From: Aminobacter niigataensis
GTDB taxonomy: Bacteria > Pseudomonadota > Alphaproteobacteria > Rhizobiales > Rhizobiaceae
Length of the DNA stretch: 64,000 nucleotides
Reading direction: 5' to 3'
Assembly (NCBI RefSeq): GCF_014200015.1
Contig: NZ_JACHOT010000006.1
Span: 186,001 to 250,000, forward strand
The notes under the pieces were generated by a model that worked only from the letters and a program-made list of their open reading frames with translations, was not told the DNA's origin and searched no databases. Below, in pieces: positions 9,505 to 18,703 of the stretch. How positions within the stretch are numbered: the stretch's first letter is position 1; each line of letters opens with the position of its first letter. The position numbers and the translations under genes were made by a program.

Positions 9505-10416
9505 TCACGACTCTGGCGGGTGTCTGTCGCGTTCGGCCCGCATCCAGGCGACGAAGCGACGGGACATCTGCGGCAGCTCCCGGTCGGTCCTGGTGCAGAG
9601 ATAATAGCTCCGGCCGTCGTCCAGCGAGCGGTCGGAAAGCACGACCAGCCTGCCATGCGTAATGTCGTCGGCGACGAGCGGCAGCCGGCACAGCGCAGCG
9701 CCCAGGCCGGAGACGGCAGCGGCGCGGACCAGCAACCCGTCCTCGAACAGGGGGCCGGAAAGATGCTGGTGATCCGTCCGCACGCCGGCCGCGCGAAACC
9801 AGTTCAGCCAATGGTCGCGGCTTTCGTCGTGGATCAGCGGCAGCCCGGCAATCGTTTCCTCGCCCGGCAATCGGTCGCGGCCTTGCAGCAGGGCAGGGCT
9901 CGCCACCGGCACGACGGCGCCGCTGAGGAAGAGCTCGCTCTTGTAGCCCAGCCAGGCGCCGGCGCCGAACCGCACCGATATATCGGCCGCATCGCTCGAA
10001 TAGTTGCGGTTCTGGGCATAGGTCACGCGGACGTCGATATCGCGGTTCTGGCGGCTGAACCCGGCAAGACGGGGGATCAGCCAGCTTACGGCAAACAGCG
10101 GAATGGCGCTGATCGAGATCTCGTGCGCACTCGCCCTGAAGCGCAGCTGGCTGGTGGCGGTGCGCAGCAGGAAGAACGCCGGCAGGATCGATTCCAGATA
10201 TTCCCGGCCCTCGGCGGTCAGCGCCAGACCGCGTCCGTGCCGTTCGGTCAGCTTGGTACCGACGAATTCTTCCAGCTGCGCCAGGCGATGGCTGACCGCC
10301 GAGGCTGTCAAGCCGAGCTCGTCGGCCGCCGCCGTCACGCTGCCCAGACGGGCAAAGGCCTCGAACGCCTTGGCGGCGTTCAGCGGCAACAGATCCGATT
10401 CATGAGCCAGCTTCAT
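9505..10416 (-). CDS. LysR-family transcriptional regulator, GcvA-like
   Basis: DNA-binding regulator of 303 residues. The N-terminal winged helix-turn-helix (LNAAKAFEAFARLGSVTAAADELGL, about 12-36) is of the GcvA/AmpR subgroup, followed by a linker helix and a type 2 periplasmic-fold effector domain (AHEISISAIPLFAVSWLIPRL from about residue 95). It lies upstream of the ATC-hydrolase-like gene on the same strand with a 98-base gap, so it may head that operon rather than be divergent from it as LysR genes usually are. The inducer is unknown. Confidence 0.9.
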   Translation of the reverse strand: MKLAHESDLLPLNAAKAFEAFARLGSVTAAADELGLTASAVSHRLAQLEEFVGTKLTERHGRGLALTAEGREYLESILPAFFLLRTATSQLRFRASAHEISISAIPLFAVSWLIPRLAGFSRQNRDIDVRVTYAQNRNYSSDAADISVRFGAGAWLGYKSELFLSGAVVPVASPALLQGRDRLPGEETIAGLPLIHDESRDHWLNWFRAAGVRTDHQHLSGPLFEDGLLVRAAAVSGLGAALCRLPLVADDITHGRLVVLSDRSLDDGRSYYLCTRTDRELPQMSRRFVAWMRAERDRHPPES

Positions 10417-10591
10417 CGATTTCCGCCAGAAGGCACGTCGTCGCCAACTTCTGACATACGCAAGCGGAGTGCAACGCGTCTCTGGGTCGAAAGCCAGCTT
10501 TCAGGCAGGCGGGGCGCGGGAAGACAGCCCCCTTGCCGATCAGCGTCGGTCCTGCCTACCTGGCCAACGTCGACGACGCTGGCCGCATGCT

Positions 10592-11626
10592 TCAGTGGAG
10601 CGGCTGCATCGATCCTGGTGCCGGCTGTCCACGCATGTTGACGACGGGCTCGCCCTGATTGGCGGACATCTCGAGGCCTGTGGCAACGACGGACACCTTG
10701 AACTGCCCTTCGAGCGAATTGTCGAAAATGGCGCCGACGATGATGTCGGCATCGTCGCCGACTTCCTCGCGGATCCGGGTCGCGGCCTCGTCGACCTCGA
10801 ACAGCGTCATGTCCATGCCGCCCGAAATCGAGATCAGGACACCGCGTGCACCCTTGATCGAGTTCTCGTCGATCAGCGGGTTGGCGATCGAAGCTTCCGC
10901 TGCCTTGCTGGCGCGGTTTTCGCCGGTGCCGACGCCAGTGCCCATCATCGCCCGGCCCATGTCGCGCATCACCGTCTTCACGTCGGCGAAGTCGAGATTG
11001 ATCAGGCCTTCCTTGACGATGAGATTGGTGATGCAGCTGACGCCCGAATAGAGCACCTTGTCGGCCATGCCGAAGGCATCCTCGAAGGTCGTCTTTTCGG
11101 TCGCGATCCGAAACAGGTTCTGGTTCGGAATGACGATGACCGTGTCGGCGGCCTGGCGCAAAAGCTCGATGCCGCGGTCGGCCATCTGCATGCGGCGCTT
11201 GCCTTCGAAGGTGAAAGGCTTGGTGACGATCGCCACCGTCAGGATGCCGGCGTCGCGCGCAGCCTTGGCGATCACCGGGGCGGCGCCTGTTCCGGTGCCA
11301 CCACCCATTCCGGCGGTGACAAAGCACATATGCGTGCCGGAAAGCTGATCCATGATCTCGTCGATCGATTCTTCGGCCGCGGCCTGCCCGACCTCGGGCA
11401 AGGAGCCGGCGCCCAGCCCCTCGGTCACCAGCGCTCCAAGCTGGACCAGCCTCGGCGCCTTCGACATGGTGAGCGCCTGGGCATCGGTATTGGCAACGAT
11501 GAACTCGGTGCCTTCCAGGCCCTCGGCGATCATGTTGTTGACGGCATTGCCGCCGCCACCACCGACTCCGATGACAGTCAGCTTCGGCCTCATCTCTGAG
11601 ATTTCAGATTTCTTGGAAGTGCTCAT
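10592..11626 (-). CDS. ftsZ2: Second FtsZ-family GTPase without C-terminal tail (FtsZ2-like)
   Basis: Tubulin-like GTPase of 344 residues. The GTP-binding motif GGGTGTG (108-114) and the synergy loop NLDFADV (210-216, with the two aspartates needed for hydrolysis) are intact, so it should bind and hydrolyse GTP. It ends about 20 residues after the globular core, so the long linker and the conserved C-terminal peptide that binds FtsA, ZipA-like proteins and MinC in ordinary FtsZ are missing. Rhizobia commonly carry such a short paralogue beside a full ftsZ in the division cluster. No ftsA, ftsQ or mur genes flank it, which confirms it is not the main copy. Confidence 0.93.
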   Translation of the reverse strand: MSTSKKSEISEMRPKLTVIGVGGGGGNAVNNMIAEGLEGTEFIVANTDAQALTMSKAPRLVQLGALVTEGLGAGSLPEVGQAAAEESIDEIMDQLSGTHMCFVTAGMGGGTGTGAAPVIAKAARDAGILTVAIVTKPFTFEGKRRMQMADRGIELLRQAADTVIVIPNQNLFRIATEKTTFEDAFGMADKVLYSGVSCITNLIVKEGLINLDFADVKTVMRDMGRAMMGTGVGTGENRASKAAEASIANPLIDENSIKGARGVLISISGGMDMTLFEVDEAATRIREEVGDDADIIVGAIFDNSLEGQFKVSVVATGLEMSANQGEPVVNMRGQPAPGSMQPLH

Positions 11627-11785
11627 GATGCCGTTTCCTGCGCAGCGCCCCTGCCCGAATCGGACAGCCCTAGGGAATCAGATAGATTCATACGCTGCAA
11701 GGATAGCTTGTGGATTGCGGCTTTTAGCCGGCCAGACGACACAGGTCCGCACGGCAGCGATGGCCGCCGTGCGGACCCTGGCGCA

Positions 11786-12475
11786 TCAGAATGACTTGGC
11801 GGCTTCGTCGATCAAGGTGACGATTTCGAGCGGATGCGAGGCCAGCGAAGCGTGGCTGGCGTCGAGGGTGATGGTCTTGCGCGCCTTGATGCGCTCGGCC
11901 ATCCATTGCTCGGTCTCCGGCGGGATCATGTTGTCGCGGCTCGATACCTGGTACCAGCTCGGCTTGGTGTGCCATGCCGCCGGTCCCGACTTGTCTTCGA
12001 AGCAGCGCGCGGCAATCGGCTTCTGCGTCACTGCCATGACCAGTGCCTCGGGCTCGCTGAGGTCCTGGCCAAAACTCTGGCGGAACGTGTCCTGGGCGAG
12101 CCACAGGAAGCCTTCCTTGTCGGGGCGGATGCTGCCTGCGCCCGACGGCGGTTCGCGCCGGGCGAAGATGCTGCCGAGGCTGTCGCCTTCTTCCGGCGCG
12201 AAGGCAGCGATGTAGACCAGCCCGACGACGTTAGGTGCATGGCCGGCGCCGGTGATCACCGCACCGCCATAGGAATGGCCGACCAGCAGCGTCGGTCCGT
12301 CCTGCGCCGCGGCGAGCTTGGTCGTGCGTTCGATATCGTCTGCGAGCGAAGTCAGCGGGTTTTGCACCGCTGCCAGCTTGTAGCCCTTGGCGTGGAGCGG
12401 CGGAATGACGTGGCGCCAGTGCGAGGCATCGCCCCATGCGCCGTGGACCAGAACGATATTCTTTACCGATGGCAT
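11786..12475 (-). CDS. Alpha/beta-fold hydrolase, small esterase type
   Basis: A 229-residue single-domain hydrolase. It has the N-terminal oxyanion strand VLVHGAWGDASHW (about 8-20), the nucleophile elbow GHSYGG near residue 67, and a C-terminal catalytic His in LDASHASLASHP. This arrangement matches small esterases of the EstC/salicylate-esterase-like group found widely in Proteobacteria; the substrate cannot be told. AAGGAG lies eight bases before the ATG. It is divergent from the MocR-type regulator across 341 bases that include an inverted repeat, so the regulator may control it. The lack of a signal peptide suggests a cytosolic role. Confidence 0.82.
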   Translation of the reverse strand: MPSVKNIVLVHGAWGDASHWRHVIPPLHAKGYKLAAVQNPLTSLADDIERTTKLAAAQDGPTLLVGHSYGGAVITGAGHAPNVVGLVYIAAFAPEEGDSLGSIFARREPPSGAGSIRPDKEGFLWLAQDTFRQSFGQDLSEPEALVMAVTQKPIAARCFEDKSGPAAWHTKPSWYQVSSRDNMIPPETEQWMAERIKARKTITLDASHASLASHPLEIVTLIDEAAKSF

Positions 12476-12816
12476 AACCAGTCTCCTTCATTGATTGAAT
12501 TCGAGCCGTTTTGCGTCTGGCGGCAGGTCGCCTTTCGAAATCTGGACGGCCGCCCCGACACGCAAGGGCCGGCAGCTTCGCCTTCAGGATCAGCAGCAGC
12601 AGGCAATCGGTGTTGCCTGGCGACGACTATGCGCGGGGGAGCCTATTCCTGAGCGAACCCGGCGTCGATTCATTGTCGGCCATCGCAAACAAATGTGATG
12701 CGGTTCACTCGAGCAGCTCTGCCTGCACGGCGACGATGCGCCGATTGGCAATGATGGGTGGCATTTCCCATACATTGTGCATATATATGGAAAACGCTGT
12801 TGGAACCTGCTGAGCA
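12476..12816. promoter_or_regulatory. Divergent intergenic region with inverted repeat
   Basis: This spacer between the alpha/beta hydrolase and the MocR regulator holds no convincing gene. A perfect 7-base inverted repeat (CAGGCAA, 6-base loop, TTGCCTG) lies at 12600-12619. An A/T-rich self-complementary CATATATATG lies just before the MocR start and may be part of its promoter. Either could be a regulator site. Confidence 0.4.
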
Positions 12817-14205
12817 ATGACGACAACGAACTGGTCTCCCTCCATCTCCAAGGCTGGGGGCCCTCTTTACCTGGCGATCGCCGACGCGCTTGCGACGGAC
12901 ATTGCGTCGGGCAGGCTGACTGACGGTTTCAGGCTGCCGCCGCAGCGAACGCTCGCCGACCAACTCGGCATCGACTTCACCACGGTCAGCCGCGCCTATG
13001 CCGAGGCCCGCAAGCGCGGGCTGGTCGAAGGCCGTGTCGGGCAGGGCACCTATGTCACGGCGCGGCGTCCCGCATCCGCCGGGTCGGCGGTGACGGGTAT
13101 CATCGACATGAGCATGAACCTGCCGCCGCGCTTCGACGATCCGGACCTGGCGGCGGCGATGTGGGAGGGCGTCGCCCAACTGCAATCGAGCCACGGACTG
13201 GACCTGCTGATGCGGTACCAGGAGGCCGGCGGCACTTCGCGTGATCGCGCGGCGGGAGCAGCGTGGCTGGCCCCGCGGCTCGGCGAGATTGACACCGGCC
13301 GGTTGCTGGTCACTCCCGGTGCGCAAGGGGCGTTGCTCGCGCTTCTCGGCGCGCTGGCCGCGCCGGAAGAAACGATCTGCGCCGAGGCGCTGACCTACCC
13401 GGGCCTGCTTGCCGTGGCGCAGCATCTGCGCATCCACGTCGCCGGCATTGCGATGGACGCACAGGGCCTCATCCCGGAGGCGTTCGAGGAAGCCTGCCGC
13501 AAACACGCGCCCAAAATCTTGTACTGCACGCCGACGCTGCACAACCCGACGACGGCGACGCTGTCTCTGGCCAGGCGCGAACGCATCGTATCAATCGCCC
13601 GCCAGCACAATGTCCTGATCGTCGAAGACGACGCCTACGGCGCCTTGCCAGCCAAGCCGGTGGCCGCCTTCGCAACACTCGCGCCCGACATCACCTATCA
13701 TGTTGCCGGGCTGGCCAAATGCGTGGCGCCGGCGCTGCGCGTGGCCTATGTGGTCGTCCCGCAGGGACGCACCGTCGCCCACCTCGCCGGTGCTATCCGC
13801 GCAACCGCCGGGATGGCTTCGCCGCTGACGTCGGCTGTCGCCACGCACTGGATCGAAACCGGCATTGCCCATTCCGTTCTGGCTGCGATCCGCACCGAGG
13901 CCAAGCAGCGCCAGGCGATCGTGTCGAAGATCCTGCCTGCAAAGCTGGTCCAGGCCGACCCCGAAGGCTTCCACGTCTGGCTGAAGCTTCCCGGCCACTG
14001 GAACCGTAGCGATTTTGCCGCGCGGCTGCGTTCGGCCGGCATCGGCGTGGTCACCAGCGATGCCTTTGCGGTCACGGAGCCCGCGCCCGAAGCGGTGCGG
14101 CTGGGGCTGGGCGCACCGCCCAGCCATGCCTCGCTTGCTGCCAGCCTCGAGGTCGTCGCCGCCCTTTTGGCTCAGCAGTCGGCCATGTCCTCGATGGTGG
14201 TGTGA
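12817..14205 (+). CDS. MocR-type regulator: GntR winged helix fused to a fold-I aminotransferase domain
   Basis: A 462-residue PLP-sensing transcription factor. Residues about 12-75 form a GntR winged helix (LADQLGIDFTTVSRAYAEARKRGLVEGRVGQGTYV). The rest is an aminotransferase-like effector domain with the PLP-binding lysine K301 in GLAKCVAPALRV and the usual EDDAYG aspartate block. Members either sense PLP (PdxR) or regulate an amino-compound pathway. It is divergent from an alpha/beta hydrolase, and its 3' end overlaps that of a convergent dioxygenase-like gene by 34 bases, so transcription of the two may interfere. Target genes are probably adjacent but not proven. Confidence 0.9.
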   Translation: MTTTNWSPSISKAGGPLYLAIADALATDIASGRLTDGFRLPPQRTLADQLGIDFTTVSRAYAEARKRGLVEGRVGQGTYVTARRPASAGSAVTGIIDMSMNLPPRFDDPDLAAAMWEGVAQLQSSHGLDLLMRYQEAGGTSRDRAAGAAWLAPRLGEIDTGRLLVTPGAQGALLALLGALAAPEETICAEALTYPGLLAVAQHLRIHVAGIAMDAQGLIPEAFEEACRKHAPKILYCTPTLHNPTTATLSLARRERIVSIARQHNVLIVEDDAYGALPAKPVAAFATLAPDITYHVAGLAKCVAPALRVAYVVVPQGRTVAHLAGAIRATAGMASPLTSAVATHWIETGIAHSVLAAIRTEAKQRQAIVSKILPAKLVQADPEGFHVWLKLPGHWNRSDFAARLRSAGIGVVTSDAFAVTEPAPEAVRLGLGAPPSHASLAASLEVVAALLAQQSAMSSMVV

Positions 14206-15113
14206 CGGCTGGCAGGGAAGGGGCCGGTGAACGGTTCGACCCGGCCCATGCCGAGGATCTCGTTGAGCGGGACCTCGTCGCTCACCCGCCGGAACATGCC
14301 GGGCGACATCCAGCGCGCATGACCGTCGACATTCGGCGCGCCGCGCCCGGTACGGACATCGTCGATCCAGAGCGTGCGGGTCTCCAGCGAGATGCGCGTC
14401 AGGCCGGTCGAGTTGGGCACGCCGGCATGGGCGTGGGCACTGGAGAAGGCGATCACCTCGCCCGGTGCCAGGACGACCGGCGTGGCGTCGGTAACCTCCA
14501 GCTGTTCGGTCAAATGCGGGATGGCCGCGTCGGCGTCATTGGCGTTGCGGCCGCCCGCCTTTGACCGGTCCAGCAAGGCCGCGAGATCGAATTCGGCACT
14601 GGTGTTGGCCACCGCACGCTGCCACAGCGACGGATAGATGGCGAAGGTGCGCCCGGCGTCGATGTCATAGATCGGCGCCCACCAGTTGGCCTGCGCATAG
14701 AGGTTCGAGCCCCACGTGTCGCGGTGGAACGCGATGGTCGCCGTGGTGCGGGCGCGAGGCACGACGGCGCCACGGTCCTGATGCGGCTGGAAGCGAAGAT
14801 AGAGGCTGTCGCGCGCAAGCCCTTCGGCATCGAGTCCGGCCGCCTCGAAGAGGTCACGCCACAAGCGCTTGACCTCTGGCGCGCGGGCAAAGTCGCGCTG
14901 CCGCTGGGCAAAGCTCTCCATCTGCTGCTGATGCGTCAGGTGCTTGTGGATCTCGACCGGACTGAAAGGCGCAAACGCATCCTCGAGCATTGCGCGTGTG
15001 AAGTCGACGAGCTCGCGCATCGGCTTGAGATGGCCGAAGCGCAGCACGTCGCCGGCATAGATCCGGTCGTGGAGTTCGCGCTGGTCGAGCGCCCGGGCAA
15101 CGTCGGTGTACAT
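14172..15113 (-). CDS. Putative Fe(II)/2-oxoglutarate-type dioxygenase (phytanoyl-CoA dioxygenase-like)
   Basis: A 313-residue protein that I assign cautiously. The segment FHRDTWGSNLYAQANWW (about 125-142) gives an HxD pair, and FSSAHAHAGVPNSTGLTRISLETR (about 228-251) supplies a distal histidine plus an arginine suited to 2-oxoglutarate. This order matches the double-stranded beta-helix dioxygenases. The substrate is unknown. It is convergent with and overlaps the MocR gene at 3' ends. Downstream on the same strand lies the cio oxidase in a separate unit. A related protein without enzymatic activity cannot be excluded. Confidence 0.6.
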   Translation of the reverse strand: MYTDVARALDQRELHDRIYAGDVLRFGHLKPMRELVDFTRAMLEDAFAPFSPVEIHKHLTHQQQMESFAQRQRDFARAPEVKRLWRDLFEAAGLDAEGLARDSLYLRFQPHQDRGAVVPRARTTATIAFHRDTWGSNLYAQANWWAPIYDIDAGRTFAIYPSLWQRAVANTSAEFDLAALLDRSKAGGRNANDADAAIPHLTEQLEVTDATPVVLAPGEVIAFSSAHAHAGVPNSTGLTRISLETRTLWIDDVRTGRGAPNVDGHARWMSPGMFRRVSDEVPLNEILGMGRVEPFTGPFPASRHTTIEDMADC

Positions 15114-15135
15114 GGGCTTGGATCCGTTATTGAAG

Positions 15136-15279
15136 TCAGACGGTCAGGCCGGCGAGGCCCATCACGAAGCGGAACAGATAGGCCACGATGCCGAGGCCCA
15201 GCACGCTCGCGATCCAGATCAGCACCAGCCAGCCGATCCGCTTCGGCCAGGAAACCGGCGCTTCGGTGGGCGCGGCCAT
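15136..15279 (-). CDS. DUF2474 single-helix membrane peptide of the bd oxidase
   Basis: A 47-residue protein with one membrane helix (WLVLIWIASVLGLGIVAYLFRFVM, about 17-40). The start ATG shares bases with the cioB stop (TGATG), so it is translated only by coupling to cioB. Small single-helix partners (CydX, CydS, DUF2474) commonly follow cydB/cioB and stabilise the oxidase; the position and W-P-K-R-start pattern fit DUF2474. Easily missed because of its length. Confidence 0.85.
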   Translation of the reverse strand: MAAPTEAPVSWPKRIGWLVLIWIASVLGLGIVAYLFRFVMGLAGLTV

Positions 15280-16286
15280 CAGTGATAGCCCTCGCCGGTC
15301 TTCACCTTGCCGCGGAACACATAATAGGACCACGCGGTGTAGCCGAGGATGAAGGGGATGATGAACAGCGCGCCGACCAGCGTGAAGCCCATGCTCTGCG
15401 GCGGGGCCGCCGCTTCGCGGATGGTGATGTCGGGCGGGATGATGTTCGGCCACAGGCTGATGCCAAGGCCGCTATAGCCGAGGAACAGCACGAACAGCGC
15501 AAGCAGGAACGGCGCGACGTGCGGCGCACCGTTCAGGCTGCGCAGGATCAGCCAACTGCTGACCAGCACCAGGACCGGCACCGGCGAGAAGAAGACGATG
15601 TTGGGGAAGCTGAACCAGCGCTCGGCGATGTCGGGATGGGCGAACGGCGTCCACAGGCTGACGATGCCGATGACTGCGAGGAGCGTCAGCGTGATCGGCC
15701 GCGCCAGGGCAACCATGCGGTCATAGAGGGCGCCTTCGGTCTTGATGATCAGCCATGTGCTGCCGAGCAGCGCGTAGGCGACGATCAGCCCAAGCCCGGT
15801 GAACAGGCTGAAGGGCGTGATCCAGTCGAGCGCACCGCCGGTATAAGAGCCATTTTCCATCGGGAAGCCGTTGAGGAATGCGCCAAGCGAAACGCCCTGG
15901 AAGAAGGTCGCGACATAGGAGCCGCCGGCGAAGGCCCGGTCCCAGAACGGCTTATGATGTTCGTCGGCCTTGAAACGAAACTCGAAGGCAACGCCGCGCC
16001 AGATCAGCCCGAGCAGCATCAGCACCAGCGGCAAATAGAGCGCGCTGAGGATGACGGCATAGGCGAGAGGAAACACCGCCATCATCGCCGCGCCGCCCAG
16101 CACCAGCCAGGTCTCGTTGCCGTCCCACACCGGGGCGACCGTGTTGACCATGGTATCCCGGTCCTGGCGGTCGCGGACGAAGGGGAACAGGATGCCGATC
16201 CCGAGATCGAAACCGTCCATGATGACATACATCATCAGGCCGAAGGCGATGATGACGGCCCAGACTACGGGGAGATCGATGCCCAT
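15279..16286 (-). CDS. cioB: Cyanide-insensitive cytochrome bd-type quinol oxidase subunit II
   Basis: Inner-membrane subunit of 335 residues with about eight to nine hydrophobic helices. It partners CioA to oxidise ubiquinol and reduce oxygen without pumping protons. Family hallmarks are the N-terminal VVWAVIIAFGLMMYVIMDGFDLG and the WDGNETWLVLGG block near residues 53-65. The gene begins three bases after the cioA stop, so the subunits are co-translated, and ends by overlapping the DUF2474 peptide. Confidence 0.95.
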   Translation of the reverse strand: MGIDLPVVWAVIIAFGLMMYVIMDGFDLGIGILFPFVRDRQDRDTMVNTVAPVWDGNETWLVLGGAAMMAVFPLAYAVILSALYLPLVLMLLGLIWRGVAFEFRFKADEHHKPFWDRAFAGGSYVATFFQGVSLGAFLNGFPMENGSYTGGALDWITPFSLFTGLGLIVAYALLGSTWLIIKTEGALYDRMVALARPITLTLLAVIGIVSLWTPFAHPDIAERWFSFPNIVFFSPVPVLVLVSSWLILRSLNGAPHVAPFLLALFVLFLGYSGLGISLWPNIIPPDITIREAAAPPQSMGFTLVGALFIIPFILGYTAWSYYVFRGKVKTGEGYH

Positions 16287-16289
16287 GTT

Positions 16290-17720
16290 TCAGCCCTTCC
16301 TGTCCTGGTTCGTCGGCACGAACATGTCCATCTGGTCGGGCGCGGCCGAAAGCGGGCGCGCGGGTCGGCGCGCACCGGTGTCGTCGGTCGGCTCGTGCTC
16401 ATGATCTTCCGGGCCCTTGGCCACCAGCTTCAGCATGTAGCGGGTTCCGATGCCGAAGACGATAAAATAGACCACGATGAAGGCGACCAGCGTCGTGCTC
16501 ATGGCGAGCGCCGAATGGTTCGACACCGCGTCCTTGGTGCGCATCACGCCATAGACGATCCATGGCTGGCGGCCGATTTCGGTGGTGTACCAGCCGGCAA
16601 GGATGGCGATCAGGCCCGTCGGTCCCATGACCGTGGCAAAGCGCAGGAACAGGTTGGTGTCGAACAACCTGTCACGCCACCTGAGCCACAGCCCCCAGGC
16701 CCCGAGCAGCAGCATCAGCATGCCCAGGCCCACCATGATGCGGAAGCTCCAGAACACCACCGTCGAGTTCGGTCTGTCCTCCTTGGCGAACTCCTTCAGG
16801 CCGGGGAACTGGCCGTTCCATTCATGCGTCAGGATCAGGCTGCCGAGACGCGGGATCTTCAGCGCGTAGAGCGTCTCTTCCTTCTCCATGTCGGGCCAGC
16901 CGAACAGGGTGAGCGGGATGGCTTCGCCCGGCTTGTTTTCCCAGTGGCCTTCAAGTGCTGCGATCTTGGCCGGCTGGTGCTTCAGCGTGTTGAGGCCGTG
17001 CAGGTCGCCGATCAGGATCTGCAGCGGCGCCGAAGCCAGCAGCATCCACATCGCCATCGACAGCATGGTACGGACGCGGCGGTTGTCGTTGCCGCGCAGC
17101 AGATGCCAGGCGCCCGAGGCGCCGACAAACAGTGCGGTGGCCAGGAACGCCGCCACCGTCATATGCGCCAGGCGATAGGGGAAGGAGGGATTGAAGATCA
17201 CCTCAAACCAATTCACCGGCACGACGATGCCGTTGATAATCTCGAAGCCCTGGGGTGTCTGCATCCAGCTGTTCGAGGCCAGGATCCAGGTGGCCGAGAT
17301 CAGCGTGCCGAGGGCCACCATGATCGTCGAGAAGAAGTGCAGTCCCGGGCCGACCTTGTTCCAGCCGAACAGCATGACACCGAGGAAGCCGGCCTCGAGG
17401 AAGAAGGCGGTCAGCACCTCATAGGCGAGCAGGGGGCCCGTCACGCTGCCGGCGAAGGCCGAAAAATAACTCCAGTTGGTGCCGAACTGGTAGGCCATGA
17501 CAAGGCCCGAGACGACGCCCATGGCAAAGTTGACGGCAAAGATCTTCGACCAGAAGTGATAGAGGTCGCGGTAGACGGTATCGCGCTTCCATAACCACAA
17601 CCCTTCCAGCACAGCGAGATAGCTTGCGAGTCCGATGGTGATCGCAGGGAAGATGATGTGGAAGGAAATGGTGAAGCCGAACTGTATGCGGGCCAGTTCC
17701 AGTGCCGTCAGTCCGAACAT
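16290..17720 (-). CDS. cioA: Cyanide-insensitive cytochrome bd-type quinol oxidase subunit I
   Basis: Haem-bearing, quinol-oxidising subunit of the oxidase, 476 residues. Conserved features include His21 in the first helix (FTISFHIIFPAIT), a second haem histidine in YRLAHMTVAAF, and the GRQPWIVYG signature. The periplasmic quinol loop is short, which separates CIO/bd-II-type enzymes from the long-loop E. coli CydA and correlates with cyanide insensitivity. The ATG at 17720 has GAGAGG at ideal spacing and is preferred over an in-frame start eight codons upstream. The upstream spacer has two perfect inverted repeats that may be operator sites. Such oxidases typically work at low oxygen or when haem-copper oxidases are poisoned. 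Confidence 0.95.
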   Translation of the reverse strand: MFGLTALELARIQFGFTISFHIIFPAITIGLASYLAVLEGLWLWKRDTVYRDLYHFWSKIFAVNFAMGVVSGLVMAYQFGTNWSYFSAFAGSVTGPLLAYEVLTAFFLEAGFLGVMLFGWNKVGPGLHFFSTIMVALGTLISATWILASNSWMQTPQGFEIINGIVVPVNWFEVIFNPSFPYRLAHMTVAAFLATALFVGASGAWHLLRGNDNRRVRTMLSMAMWMLLASAPLQILIGDLHGLNTLKHQPAKIAALEGHWENKPGEAIPLTLFGWPDMEKEETLYALKIPRLGSLILTHEWNGQFPGLKEFAKEDRPNSTVVFWSFRIMVGLGMLMLLLGAWGLWLRWRDRLFDTNLFLRFATVMGPTGLIAILAGWYTTEIGRQPWIVYGVMRTKDAVSNHSALAMSTTLVAFIVVYFIVFGIGTRYMLKLVAKGPEDHEHEPTDDTGARRPARPLSAAPDQMDMFVPTNQDRKG

Positions 17721-17798
17721 TCGGGACCTCTCTTGCATGAACAATCGGCTTGCGCACGATTGCCGGTCGAAGCGCGATACTCGCCAACTTTCGTCAGG

Positions 17799-17818
17799 TA
17801 TTGCTCACAACTGCAATA
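17799..17818. promoter_or_regulatory. Inverted repeat upstream of cioA
   Basis: TATTGC and GCAATA form a perfect 6-base inverted repeat with an 8-base spacer, about 80-100 bases upstream of the cioA start. The position suits an activator or repressor site for the oxidase operon. No matching regulator is recognised in the window. Confidence 0.35.
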
Positions 17819-17929
17819 GACCTGCATTCTGGTCCGCGCATCGCGGAAAGTCGACGCACCCCCACGGACATTTTGACCCACGCCAGGCTTGCCCGGGTTG
17901 CAAGCGGCATAATCCATACAAATCACCGC

Positions 17930-17945
17930 ATCAATCCATATTGAT
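17930..17945. promoter_or_regulatory. Inverted repeat between cioA and the DUF983 gene
   Basis: ATCAAT-CCAT-ATTGAT is a perfect palindrome with 6-base arms. It lies in the divergent spacer, roughly 210 bases from cioA and 130 from the DUF983 start. The arms are in the opposite order to an FNR/FixK box (TTGAT-N4-ATCAA), so it should not be read as one. A binding site for another dimeric regulator is possible. Confidence 0.35.
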
Positions 17946-18072
17946 TGGAGTGTATGCTAATTATATGCATCTCGTGTCTTGCACGCAAGCGCCATGAGGA
18001 TTATGTATGGATGCAAATGGAGCGCCGGCATGTGGCGCCAGCCGCTTTAGCGGCTCCGAGATGGAGGCGAGT

Positions 18073-18525
18073 ATGTCTGAGAGCAGATTTTCGGCGGAAG
18101 GCTTCACCCCGACCGACAACCCGATGAAGACAGGCATCAGGGGGCTGTGCCCGCGCTGCCAGATGGGGCACCTGTTCTCGGGCTTCCTGAAACTCGCCCC
18201 GCGCTGCGAGGTCTGCGGCCTCGACTATTCCTTCGCCGATCCGGCCGACGGCCCGGCCTTCTTTGCGATGACCATCGCCGCCGTGCCGGCGCTCGCGTTC
18301 GGCGTCTGGTTCCAGATGGCCTTCGGCCTGCCGCTGTGGGTGCATATCTTCATCACCTTGCCGTTGACCGTGCTGAGCTGCATGGCGCTTCTGCGGCCGC
18401 TCAAGGGCTGGCTGGTGTGTTCGCAATTCTTCCACAAGGCCGAGGAAGGCTCGATCGACTTCGACTGGCACGCCAAGGCGAAGCTGGCCAAGCAACAGAC
18501 TGGGCAAAAGCCGGGCGGCGCCTGA
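18073..18525 (+). CDS. DUF983 zinc-ribbon membrane protein
   Basis: A 150-residue protein from the ATG at 18073, which has GGAGG five bases upstream; longer in-frame starts lack a ribosome site. Two CxxC pairs (CPRC and CEVC, about residues 25-50) form a probable zinc ribbon, followed by two adjacent membrane helices (about 65-110) and a cytoplasmic tail. This matches DUF983, common in Alphaproteobacteria and often found near respiratory oxidase genes. Its function is not established. It is divergent from cioAB, fitting a role linked to oxidase assembly, but that is inference. Confidence 0.8.
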   Translation: MSESRFSAEGFTPTDNPMKTGIRGLCPRCQMGHLFSGFLKLAPRCEVCGLDYSFADPADGPAFFAMTIAAVPALAFGVWFQMAFGLPLWVHIFITLPLTVLSCMALLRPLKGWLVCSQFFHKAEEGSIDFDWHAKAKLAKQQTGQKPGGA

Positions 18526-18703
18526 TCGCGTCCGCGGCCCGATAACTGTGGGCATCGGCGGCAAGGCAGGGCATAGCCGTCAACCGACACCACCGGCAAG
18601 GCCGAGTTGTCGGCCGGCCGTCGAGACGTGTCATATCATTGGTCTCGGCACGACCGCGCTCGATGCGAGCGCCATGGCAAAAAATCCACTGGTGTGAAAA
18701 AAC

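Noticed and set aside
14724-17594. A 956-residue open frame on the plus strand
   Set aside because: It is antisense to the dioxygenase-like gene and cioAB. Its product is rich in Arg, His, Asp and Gln with no domain, which is typical of the shadow frame in high-GC DNA.
17930-17945. FNR/FixK-type box upstream of cioA
   Set aside because: The half-sites are ATCAAT...ATTGAT, the reverse arrangement of TTGAT-N4-ATCAA. Kept only as a generic palindrome.
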